NCBI GenBank assembly: GCA_947446625.1
Contig: CANFIE010000230.1
Coordinates: forward strand, 1-6,567
Source: Acetobacteraceae bacterium
GTDB taxonomy: Bacteria > Pseudomonadota > Alphaproteobacteria > Acetobacterales > Acetobacteraceae
DNA: 6,567 bases
Direction of reading: 5' to 3'
Positions 1 to 5,546 of this stretch are shown in pieces (within the stretch, counting starts at the first letter, position 1; each line of letters begins with the position of its first letter). A program made the position numbers and the translations under genes. Below the pieces are notes generated by a model that had not been told where the DNA came from, ran no database searches, and worked only from the letters and a program-made list of their open reading frames with translations.

Positions 1-702
1 CTGCAGGGCGCGGGAGATGGCCATGACCATGCCGGTATAGGCCACCGTGGTCAGGCGATATTCCTCCTGCTGCCAGCCCTCGGGCGGGCTGGACTTGCCG
101 TGCCAGGGCATGTCGAAGGTGATGCAGCGGAAGCGGCTGGTCAGTTCGCTGTCATTCAGCAGGTCGCGCCATTGGCGGCCATCACTGCCGGCGGTGTGCA
201 GCAGCAGCAGGGGCTGGCCTTGCCCAGCTTCCTCCACATAGACGCGATGCGGGCGGCCGGCGATGTCGAGCCGCAGGTAGCGGCCGGTGATCGGCTCGAA
301 GCCCGCCGGGGCGCCCAGGGCGGCGCGGGGGGCTTCCGGCGCGGCGTCCCGGAGCAGGGCCAGGGCCAGCTTGAACCATTGCAGATGGGCGAAGAACAGC
401 GTGAGGTCGCCTTCCACCACGAAGGCGCCCTTGCGGCGCAGGCCCATCAGGTCATGCCAGCCGGGTTCGGGGTCTGGCGCCATGAACTTGGCCCAGGCGG
501 CGGGTTCGCAGCGCAGGGCCACGTCATAGGCGCGCATGACGAAGGGGCCGGGCTGCACCGCGGTGACCACGCCGGCGCGGATGCTCAGCAGCCAGGCCTC
601 GGTGCCGAGTTCGAGCAGGGCCTCGGCATTCAGGCCCCGGCCCCAGCGGGCCAGGGCAGGGGCGGCGGCGGTGAGCGCGGGCAGGGTGGCGATGGGTTTC
701 AT
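1..702 (-). CDS. Alpha/beta hydrolase with SCP2-like N-terminal domain (partial, C-terminus cut by window edge)
   Basis: This reading frame is open from an ATG at 702-700 to the window edge and gives 234 residues. A GAGGA ribosome-binding site lies about 5 nt upstream of the ATG, which supports the start. Residues about 140-234 begin an alpha/beta-hydrolase fold: a strand ending in PLLLLHTAGSDG (164-175), the usual HG-type oxyanion-hole loop in an HTAGSD variant, then FDMPWHGKSSPP (196-207), matching the D-x-P-G-H-G-x-S turn of the family. The nucleophile elbow (G-x-S-x-G) and the rest of the catalytic triad would lie beyond the edge and cannot be seen. Residues about 25-120 are extra for a simple hydrolase. 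Their pattern (a strand near WLLSIRAGVV, then KGAFVVEGDL at 91-100 and a helix) resembles SCP2/sterol-carrier-like domains. Substrate unknown; ester or lactone hydrolysis is only a family-level guess. It is transcribed away from lutB. Confidence 0.85.
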   Translation of the reverse strand, partial: MKPIATLPALTAAAPALARWGRGLNAEALLELGTEAWLLSIRAGVVTAVQPGPFVMRAYDVALRCEPAAWAKFMAPDPEPGWHDLMGLRRKGAFVVEGDLTLFFAHLQWFKLALALLRDAAPEAPRAALGAPAGFEPITGRYLRLDIAGRPHRVYVEEAGQGQPLLLLHTAGSDGRQWRDLLNDSELTSRFRCITFDMPWHGKSSPPEGWQQEEYRLTTVAYTGMVMAISRALQ

Positions 703-782
703 GGCGTCCTCGGGAATTTCGCCAAAGGCTAACCCTTGGGCGCGGGGCGCGCTACATTGCGCGGGACAGGAGAATCCGCGCC
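703..782. promoter_or_regulatory. Divergent intergenic region between hydrolase and lutB
   Basis: This 80-bp gap separates two divergent genes, so promoters for both should lie here or overlap the gene starts. Visible signals are the lutB ribosome-binding site AGGAGA at 768-773, 9 nt before the GTG start, and the GAGGA site for the hydrolase on the other strand. TACATT at 753-758 is a possible -10 element for lutB, but no -35 hexamer sits at a convincing spacing (TTGGGC at 736-741 is only 11 nt away). No clear operator palindrome is visible beyond GCGC flanking TACATT, which is trivial at this base composition. Confidence 0.35.
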
Positions 783-2216
783 GTGCAGACTGTTCATTCG
801 CCCGACTTCAAGCGCAACGCCACCCGCGCCATGGCCGATGCCGGGCTGCAAAAGGCGTTGGGTACCGCCAAAGGCGCGTTTTTGCAGCGCCGGGCCGTGG
901 CGGTGGCCAACCTGCCCGAGTTTGAGCAGCTGCGGAATATTGGCCGCGACATCAAGAACCACACGCTGGCAAACCTGGATTTCTACCTGGAAACCTTTGC
1001 CGCCAATGTGGAGCGGGCCGGGGGCAAGGTGCATTGGTGCAGCACCGCCGAGGAAGCGCGGGAGACCGTGCTGGAGATTTGCCGCAGCGTGGGGGCCAAG
1101 ACCGTCACCAAGGGCAAGTCGATGATCTCGGAGGAGCTGGGGATCAACGACCATCTGGAACACCACGGGATTACCCCGGTGGAGACGGATTTGGGCGAAT
1201 ACATCCTGCAATTGCGGCAGGAGACGCCGAGCCACATCATTGCTCCGGCCTTCCATTTGAACCGCGAGGATTGGGAAGCGGATTTCCGCCGGCTGCACAC
1301 GCATTTGCCGAAGGACCGGGTGTTCAACGAGCGGGCGGATATCGTGGCCGAGGCGCGCAGCACGCTGCGGGACAAATTCCTGGCGGCCGATGTGGGGATT
1401 ACCGGCGCCAACTTCCTGATAGCCGAGACCGGGTCGAGCGTGATTGTGACCAATGAGGGCAATGGCGACCTGACGCAGACGCTGCCGAAGGTGCACATTG
1501 CGCTGGCATCTATCGAGAAAATGGTGCCGACGCTGGAGGATGCCTGCAACATGCTGCGGCTGCTGGCGCGCAGTGCCACGGGGCAGGATTTCTCGGTGTA
1601 CACCACCTTCTCCACCGGGGTGCGGCGGCAGGAGGATCTGGACGGGCCGGAGCAGTATCATGTGGTGCTGGTGGATAATGGCCGCACCAACATGCTGGGC
1701 ACCGAGTTTCAGGAGATGCTGCGCTGCATTCGCTGCGCCGCCTGCATGAACCACTGCCCGGTTTATGGCGCGGTGGGCGGGCATGCCTATGGCTGGGTCT
1801 ATCCCGGGCCGATGGGCAGCGTGCTGACGCCTTCTCTGGTCGGCATCGACAAGACCGGGCTGCTGCCGAATGCCAGCACCTTCTGCGGCAAGTGCGAGAG
1901 CGTGTGCCCGGTGAAGATTCCGCTGCCCAAGCTGATGCGGCATTGGCGCGAGCGCGAGTTTGAGCGCCACCTGACGCCGCCGACACAGCGGACCAACCTG
2001 GCGATATGGGCGTATTTCGCCAAAAGGCCGGCGCTGTACCGGCTGGCGACCAGGCTGGGGATTGGCGCGCTGCATTTGCTGGCGCGCGGGCGCGGGGCCT
2101 TTGCCAGCCTGCCGCTGGCGGGCGGCTGGACCAAGGGGCGGGACTTGCCGGCGCCGCAGGGCCAGACCTTCATGGCCGCCTATGCCAAGGCGCAGCGCAA
2201 CAAGAGGGGCGCATGA
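783..2216 (+). CDS. lutB: LutB-type L-lactate oxidation iron-sulfur protein
   Basis: LutB is the large iron-sulfur subunit of LutABC, which oxidises L-lactate to pyruvate in the cytoplasm. The 477 residues match the usual length of about 475. An N-terminal LUD/DUF162 domain spans roughly 65-295, with VTKGKSMISEE (108-118), ETDLGEYI (134-141) and GANFLIAETGSS (208-219). A ferredoxin-like 4Fe-4S region follows: C315-x2-C318-x2-C321-x3-C325-P and C368-x2-C371-x3-C375-P. It ends in KIPLPKL, and GGHAYGWVYPGPMGSVLTP lies between the two clusters, as in LutB. The C-terminal 90 residues correspond to the LutB C-terminal domain (DUF3390). The GTG start is chosen for its AGGAGA site 9 nt upstream and because the family N-terminus begins just here. 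It heads a five-gene unit; the stop overlaps the next ORF in ATGATGA. No lutA lies upstream. Activity on lactate specifically is inferred from the family. Confidence 0.95.
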   Translation: MQTVHSPDFKRNATRAMADAGLQKALGTAKGAFLQRRAVAVANLPEFEQLRNIGRDIKNHTLANLDFYLETFAANVERAGGKVHWCSTAEEARETVLEICRSVGAKTVTKGKSMISEELGINDHLEHHGITPVETDLGEYILQLRQETPSHIIAPAFHLNREDWEADFRRLHTHLPKDRVFNERADIVAEARSTLRDKFLAADVGITGANFLIAETGSSVIVTNEGNGDLTQTLPKVHIALASIEKMVPTLEDACNMLRLLARSATGQDFSVYTTFSTGVRRQEDLDGPEQYHVVLVDNGRTNMLGTEFQEMLRCIRCAACMNHCPVYGAVGGHAYGWVYPGPMGSVLTPSLVGIDKTGLLPNASTFCGKCESVCPVKIPLPKLMRHWREREFERHLTPPTQRTNLAIWAYFAKRPALYRLATRLGIGALHLLARGRGAFASLPLAGGWTKGRDLPAPQGQTFMAAYAKAQRNKRGA

Positions 2217-2392
2217 TGAGCGAGAGCAAGCCCAATACGACGCTGGGGATGATTCTGAACGGCCTGCCGGCCCATGACCACCCGCTGAATGCGGTGGTGA
2301 CGCGGGTTGAGCTGGGGTTGGACCGGGTGGAGTGGCTGCTGCAACAGCGGCTTCAGGCGGGGCTTCAGGCGGCGGAGAGCATGCGGAAATGA
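2213..2392 (+). CDS. Small unrecognised protein (59 aa) between lutB and lutC
   Basis: I do not recognise this protein. The frame opens with two adjacent ATG codons (2213 and 2216) overlapping the lutB stop, preceded by a purine-rich AGAGGGG site ending at 2209. It ends in TGA at 2390-2392, overlapping the lutC ATG as ATGA. The polar N-terminus is followed by LGMILNGLPAHDHPLNAVV (11-29), then a likely amphipathic helix from about 27 to 57 with regularly spaced V/L/W residues (VVTRVELGLDRVEWLLQQRL). There is no cysteine, no signal peptide and no membrane segment. The precise overlaps at both ends argue that it is a real, translationally coupled gene rather than a gap filler: without it, lutB and lutC would be separated by 172 nt of untranslated sequence. 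It could be a small accessory or assembly factor for the LutB-LutC complex, but that rests on position alone. Confidence 0.75.
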   Translation: MMSESKPNTTLGMILNGLPAHDHPLNAVVTRVELGLDRVEWLLQQRLQAGLQAAESMRK

Positions 2393-3096
2393 GCAAGGAA
2401 GCCATTCTCAACGGGATTCGCCGCGGCCTGAAGCGCGGGCCGCTGCCGGCCGATCAGCAGGCCATGCTGGCGGGGCGGCTGGCGAGCCACCCCAGGCATT
2501 TGCAGCCGCAGCGGGCGCAGCTGCCGCGCGCCGAGCAGGTGGCGCTGTTTCTGCGCAATGTGGAAAAGGAATTCGGCACCGTGGAGCGCGTGGCCGGGCC
2601 GGAAGCAGTGCCGGGTGCGGTGGCGGATTATCTGGCGGCGCAGAACCTGGCGCCGAAATTCGTGCTGGCGCCGAACCCCGAGCTTTGGGCCATGCCCTGG
2701 AATGAGCGGCCGATGCTGGAGTTTCGCTCCGGCCGGGCCGAGGCCGGTGATTTGGTGAGCGTGCAGCACGGCTTTGTGGGCGTGGCGGAAACCGGCACGC
2801 TGATGCTGCCGGCGGCGGCGCATCGGCCGACCACGCTCAACCTGCTGCCGGATACCGAGATTGTGGTGCTGAAGGCCAGCCGCGTGGTGGCGGGGTATGA
2901 GGATGCGTTCGACCGGCTGCGGGCGGAGAATGCCGACGCGCTGACTGGCGGCTTCATGCCGCGCAATGTGATGTTTGTGACCGGGCCGAGCCGCAGCGCC
3001 GATATTGAGCAGACGCTGGAATTGGGCGCGCATGGGCCTCGGCGGCTGCACATTGTGCTGATTGATGATGACCCTTCCGCCCTGCCCGCCGGCTGA
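2389..3096 (+). CDS. lutC: LutC-type lactate utilization protein (LUD domain)
   Basis: LutC is the third subunit of the LutABC lactate-oxidation system, a LUD-domain (DUF162) protein without iron-sulfur cysteines. The 235 residues fit the family. Diagnostic segments are GVAETGTL (131-138), FVTGPSRSADIEQTL (196-210) and LGAHGPRRLHIVLID (212-226), which form the conserved C-terminal half. The N-terminal 40 residues (MSKEAILNGIRRGL onward) are the helical family lead-in. The ATG at 2389 is preferred over the in-frame ATG at 2332: it overlaps the upstream stop as ATGA, and the MSKEAIL start is typical, whereas the 19 extra upstream residues are low-complexity Ala/Gly sequence read from the neighbouring frame. 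The next gene starts 3 nt after its TGA. A function with LutB is expected; a LutA partner is missing from view. Confidence 0.93.
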   Translation: MSKEAILNGIRRGLKRGPLPADQQAMLAGRLASHPRHLQPQRAQLPRAEQVALFLRNVEKEFGTVERVAGPEAVPGAVADYLAAQNLAPKFVLAPNPELWAMPWNERPMLEFRSGRAEAGDLVSVQHGFVGVAETGTLMLPAAAHRPTTLNLLPDTEIVVLKASRVVAGYEDAFDRLRAENADALTGGFMPRNVMFVTGPSRSADIEQTLELGAHGPRRLHIVLIDDDPSALPAG

Positions 3097-3099
3097 GGC

Positions 3100-3642
3100 A
3101 TGGCGCGCCCGGTACGCAGGCTGACCGAGGAGGATCGGGCCTTTTGGCACGCCTGGGCGGCGCGTACCCAGGTGCTGCCGCTGAAGGGGCGCGACCCGTT
3201 TCCGGCGCCCGTTGCGCCGCCGGTGGTGGTGGCGACTCCGGTGGCGGCGCCCGTGGCCGTGCCGGTGGCGCCGGCCAAGCGCGCCAAGCCGGCGCTGCCG
3301 GAGCTGCATATTGGCCATGCTCCGGGCGGGTTGGATGCGCGGCGGCTGCGCGACCTGCGGCGCGGCAAGCAGCGGCCCGAGCGGCGGCTGGACCTGCATG
3401 GCAAGCGGGCGCAGGACGCGCATCATGCCGTGCGGGCGTTTTTGCACGACGCCTGGATTGATGGGCTGCGCTGCGTGGAAGTGGTGACCGGCAAGGGCCC
3501 GGCGCCCGAGGGCGGGGTGCTGCGGCGGGAGTTGCCGCATTGGCTCAACGCGCCGGAATTGCGGGGGATGCTGCTGGGGGCGATTCATGCGCCCACCGCC
3601 AATGTGGGCGCGGTTTACCTGCTGCTGCGGCGGCGGAAATGA
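3100..3642 (+). CDS. Smr (MutS2 C-terminal-like) domain protein
   Basis: This is a stand-alone Smr-domain protein of 180 residues. Smr domains bind nucleic acids and several act as nicking or RNA endonucleases; the target here is unknown. The domain occupies about residues 95-180: LDLHG at 97-101, VVTGKG at 128-133, GVLRRELPHWL at 139-149 and GAVYLLLRRRK at 170-180. The N-terminus has a charged start (RRLTEEDRAFWHAW) of the kind common in alphaproteobacterial Smr proteins, followed by a Pro/Ala/Val-rich flexible linker (about 34-67). The linker is encoded by GC-rich near-repetitive DNA and is probably disordered. The motif before the last strand, usually HGGxGAxYVLLR, reads HAPTANVGAVYLLLR, so the glycine-rich loop is altered. 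It starts 3 nt after lutC with only a weak GAGG site inside the lutC stop region. Its own stop overlaps the XRE start as ATGA. The family call is firm, the cellular role open. Confidence 0.9.
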   Translation: MARPVRRLTEEDRAFWHAWAARTQVLPLKGRDPFPAPVAPPVVVATPVAAPVAVPVAPAKRAKPALPELHIGHAPGGLDARRLRDLRRGKQRPERRLDLHGKRAQDAHHAVRAFLHDAWIDGLRCVEVVTGKGPAPEGGVLRRELPHWLNAPELRGMLLGAIHAPTANVGAVYLLLRRRK

Positions 3643-3998
3643 CGCCCTTCGGCCTGCGGTTGCGGGCTTTGCGGGAGGCCCGGGGGATAAGCCAGAGCGC
3701 GCTGGCCGCGGCGCTGCATGTCTCGCCGGCCTATCTTTCGGCGCTGGAGCATGGCCGGCGCGGGCGGCCCACGGCGGGGCTGATCCACCAGGTGAACGAG
3801 TTTTTCGGGCTGATCTGGGATGATGCCGATGAGCTGGTGGCGCTGGCGCGGCTGTCTCACCCCCGGGTGGTGGTGGACACGGCCGGGTTGAGCCCGGCCG
3901 CGACCGAGTTGGCCAATCGGCTGGCGCGGGAGATCAAGCGCCTGCCGGACAGCAGCATTCAGGCGCTGGCGGCGGTGTTGGACAAGGCGGGGGAGTAG
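3639..3998 (+). CDS. XRE-family helix-turn-helix transcriptional regulator
   Basis: This is a 119-residue DNA-binding protein. Residues 4-45 form a Cro/C1-type helix-turn-helix: FGLRLRALREARGISQ, then SALAAALHVSPAYLS as the turn and recognition helix, then ALEHGRRGRP. The remaining 70 residues (FFGLIWDDADELVALARLSHP, VVVDTAGLSPAATELANRLA) have the look of a short family-specific C-terminal region found with this HTH in alphaproteobacteria. No ligand-binding or peptidase domain is seen, so any signal is unknown. The ATG overlaps the Smr stop (ATGA at 3639-3642), which decides the start; no separate strong ribosome-binding site is needed if translation is coupled. As the last gene of the unit headed by lutB it could autoregulate that unit, but this is inferred from position only. 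A 9-bp-stem hairpin follows 1 nt after its TAG. Confidence 0.9.
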   Translation: MTPFGLRLRALREARGISQSALAAALHVSPAYLSALEHGRRGRPTAGLIHQVNEFFGLIWDDADELVALARLSHPRVVVDTAGLSPAATELANRLAREIKRLPDSSIQALAAVLDKAGE

Positions 3999-3999
3999 G

Positions 4000-4026
4000 G
4001 GCGCGCAGCCCAGGGGACTGCGCGCC
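4000..4026. terminator. GC-rich hairpin between convergent genes, possible bidirectional terminator
   Basis: There is a perfect 9-bp inverted repeat, GGCGCGCAG (4000-4008) and CTGCGCGCC (4018-4026), with a 9-nt loop. It lies in the 33-bp gap between the XRE stop and the convergent nitroreductase stop, where a shared terminator is expected. Neither strand has a T-tract after the stem, so it is not a canonical intrinsic terminator. It may act with Rho, or simply protect 3' ends from exonucleases. Confidence 0.55.
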
Positions 4027-4031
4027 GGCCA

Positions 4032-4628
4032 TCACGCCAGGCGGCAGGCTTCGTCGAAGCTGAAGCGCGGGCTGCGGTCGAAGACGCCGGCGGGGTCGCC
4101 ATAGCCCAGGTTGACCAGGAAGTTGGACTTCCAGCCGGTGCCGGCCAGGAAGAGCTCGTCCACCTTGGCGTTGTCGAAGCCGCTCATGGCGCCGCTGTCG
4201 ATGCCCAGCGCGCGGGCGGCCAGCATGAGGTAGGCGCCCTGCAGGGTGCCGTTGCGGAAGGCGGTGGTCTCGGCCAGGGCTTCGCTGCTGACGAACCAGC
4301 TGCGCGCATCGGCGTGCGGGAAGAGCTTGGGCAGTTGGTCGTAGAATTTGGTGTCATGCGCCACGATGACGGTGACCGGGGCGGTCATGGTCTTTTCAAT
4401 GTTACCGCCGGACAGGGCGCCCTTGAGGTTGGCCTTGCCTTCCGCGGTGCGGACGAAAATGAAGCGGGCCGGCGAGCAATTGGCGCTGGTGGGGCCCATC
4501 TTCAGCAGATCGAACAACTCTTCCAGCTTGCTGTCGGGCAGCGGGCGGTCCAGCCACTTGTTCTGGCTGCGGGCGGTGCGGAACAGCTGGTCCAGGGCGG
4601 CGGCGTCCAGCGGGGCTTGCTCGGTCAT
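4032..4628 (-). CDS. RutE/HadB-type FMN-dependent nitroreductase family protein
   Basis: This cytoplasmic flavoprotein belongs to the nitroreductase superfamily branch that includes RutE (malonic semialdehyde reductase). These enzymes use bound FMN and NAD(P)H, usually as dimers. The 198 residues match the branch (about 196). Visible signatures are LFRTARSQNKW (15-25), DLLKMGPTSANCSPARFIFV (40-59, FMN-contacting region), LPKLFPHADARSWF (99-112), AFRNGTLQGAYLMLAARALG (123-142), SGAMSGFDNAKVDELF (145-160) and FLVNLGYGDP (170-179). The ATG at 4628-4626 (MTEQAPLDAA) is chosen because it has a GGAG site 6 nt upstream and gives the family length. A longer in-frame start at 4727 would add 33 residues with no family resemblance. 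No other pyrimidine-degradation (rut) genes are nearby, so the RutE reaction itself is not supported by context. It may be a general nitro, quinone or enal reductase. Confidence 0.92.
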   Translation of the reverse strand: MTEQAPLDAAALDQLFRTARSQNKWLDRPLPDSKLEELFDLLKMGPTSANCSPARFIFVRTAEGKANLKGALSGGNIEKTMTAPVTVIVAHDTKFYDQLPKLFPHADARSWFVSSEALAETTAFRNGTLQGAYLMLAARALGIDSGAMSGFDNAKVDELFLAGTGWKSNFLVNLGYGDPAGVFDRSPRFSFDEACRLA

Positions 4629-4652
4629 CGGTGTCTCCGGGATGGGTGTGTT

Positions 4653-4682
4653 GGATATGGCGGCAAGCGCGGCCGAGGCCAA
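4653..4682 (-). promoter_or_regulatory. Weak candidate promoter for the nitroreductase gene
   Basis: On the minus strand TTGGCC (4682-4677) and CATATC (4659-4654) are separated by 17 nt and resemble -35 and -10 hexamers at 4 of 6 and 3 of 6 positions. The -10 end lies about 25 nt before the ATG, a reasonable leader length that still includes the GGAG ribosome-binding site. The match is weak, and in GC-rich DNA chance hits are common. Confidence 0.25.
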
Positions 4683-4783
4683 TCCCTGCTGCCGATGATG
4701 ATCATTCACGAGACGTGATGACGGCATTTCTCATGCGGTGGGACGACCTTGTGGGTCGGCTTAACCATTCGGTCAGGGCTTCG

Positions 4784-4815
4784 CGGCATAGTCTCAAAAC
4801 AAGAGACATATGCCG
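4784..4815. promoter_or_regulatory. Long imperfect inverted repeat in the divergent intergenic region
   Basis: The left arm CGGCATAGTCTC (4784-4795) pairs with the right arm GAGAC-A-TATGCCG (4803-4815). This gives 12 base pairs with one bulged A at 4808 and a 7-nt A-rich loop AAAACAA (4796-4802). It lies 50 nt upstream of the DUF2939 gene start and 155 nt upstream of the nitroreductase start on the other strand. CATAGT inside the left arm also resembles a -10 hexamer, so the element could be an operator overlapping a promoter or a structured 5' leader. No T-tract follows, so a terminator is unlikely. Confidence 0.5.
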
Positions 4816-4865
4816 GAAATGCGAGATCGTGTCCCGCGATACGCAGCTTCGGCCAGGAGCCGAAC

Positions 4866-5498
4866 ATGCGCAGCACCACCGCCGATTTGTGGGACGAAGT
4901 TTGGGCTGAATATGACGCGCGCACCAGCCCACCCGTGGCCCGGCCCAGGGCGGCGCCGGCTGCTGTGGCGTGGGTGGCGCCGCAAGCGGCCAGCCGGGGC
5001 GCGGTGGGGTGGCGCTGGGCGGCGGCGGGGCTGCTGGCGCTGGGCCTGGCGGGGTATGCGGCCATGCCGGTGCTGGCGGCACAGCGGCTGACCCAGGGGC
5101 TGAGCCAGGACGACTCGGGCGCCTTGGAGGCGGTGGTGGACTGGCCGGCGATGCAGGCCGGGTTGGGCGGGCAGTTGGCCGCCAGCGCCCATGCCCTGCC
5201 GCCCGGGCGCAGTGCCGGGCTGACCCCGGCGGGGCTGGATTTTCTGCAGGGGCTGGCCTGGGAGGTGACGGCGGGCATCACCTCGGCTGAGGGGTTGGGT
5301 GCGCTGCTGCGGCGACGGCTGGGGCTTGAGGAGGGGCCGGCGCGGGCGCTGGCGCGGTTTCAGCCATTGGGGCTGACGCGGACCCGGCTGCTGCTGAGTT
5401 CCAGCCATGGCACCGAGGAGCCGGTGGCGGTGACGCTGGCGCTGACCGACCCGCTGCGGCTGCGCTGGCAGGTGGTGGCGCTGGAGTTGGAGGAGTGA
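4866..5498 (+). CDS. DUF2939-like single-pass membrane protein
   Basis: The function of this 210-residue protein is unknown. The N-terminal 49 residues are polar with Pro/Ala-rich stretches and contain an acidic/aromatic start (TADLWDEVWAEYDAR). A hydrophobic segment at about 50-70 (WRWAAAGLLALGLAGYAAM) is a likely transmembrane helix, with no cleavage-site pattern obvious enough to call a signal peptide. Directly after it, VLAAQRLTQGLSQDDSGALE then AVVDWPAMQAGLGGQLA (about 89-105) follow the DUF2939 pattern: a helix, an acidic residue in a short turn, then a V-D-(F/W)-P motif. The C-terminal part alternates strands and ends in LRLRWQVVALELEE. The ATG at 4866 is chosen over an in-frame upstream ATG at 4749 because it has AGGAG at 4855-4859, 6 nt away, and because the 39 extra residues look non-coding. 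The soluble part probably faces the periplasm. The family assignment is by motif resemblance. Confidence 0.8.
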   Translation: MRSTTADLWDEVWAEYDARTSPPVARPRAAPAAVAWVAPQAASRGAVGWRWAAAGLLALGLAGYAAMPVLAAQRLTQGLSQDDSGALEAVVDWPAMQAGLGGQLAASAHALPPGRSAGLTPAGLDFLQGLAWEVTAGITSAEGLGALLRRRLGLEEGPARALARFQPLGLTRTRLLLSSSHGTEEPVAVTLALTDPLRLRWQVVALELEE

Positions 5499-5514
5499 GG
5501 AGGTTGGTGTGCAG

Positions 5515-5546
5515 GCAAAAAGAAAGGGCGCCCGAAGGCGCCCTTT
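5515..5546 (-). terminator. Intrinsic terminator of the OmpA-family gene (UUCG tetraloop)
   Basis: On the minus strand the stem AAAGGGCGCC (5546-5537) and GGCGCCCTTT (5532-5523) encloses a TTCG loop closed by C-G, the extra-stable UUCG tetraloop. It is followed at once by CTTTTTGC (5522-5515), a good U-tract. It starts 31 nt after the OmpA-family stop codon. On the plus strand the same stem lies 24 nt after the DUF2939 stop but is followed only by TTTCCC, so it may serve that gene less efficiently. Confidence 0.9.

Noticed and set aside
100..732. A 210-codon plus-strand frame opposite the alpha/beta hydrolase
   Set aside because: Gly/Gln/Ala-rich shadow without motif. The minus strand shows hydrolase motifs and a placed ribosome-binding site.
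2332..2388. Upstream in-frame ATG that would extend LutC by 19 residues
   Set aside because: The extension is Ala/Gly low-complexity sequence and overlaps the 59-aa ORF. The ATG at 2389 has the ATGA junction and the family N-terminus.
729..2411. A 560-codon open frame on the minus strand, antisense to the whole of lutB
   Set aside because: Its translation is rich in His, Arg, Gln and Pro with no family motif, as expected from reading the complement of a GC-biased gene. lutB on the other strand has full family signatures.
2365..3588. A 407-codon minus-strand frame antisense to lutC and the Smr gene
   Set aside because: It has the same shadow composition (runs of His, Arg, Gln) and covers two genes with clear domains on the plus strand.
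4698..4705. Perfect 8-bp palindrome ATGATCAT
   Set aside because: Too short to call an operator and arms do not extend; no second copy in the window was noticed.
4629..4727. Upstream in-frame start that would extend the nitroreductase by 33 residues
   Set aside because: The ATG at 4628 has its own GGAG site and gives the normal family length; the extension lacks family resemblance and would cover the likely promoter.
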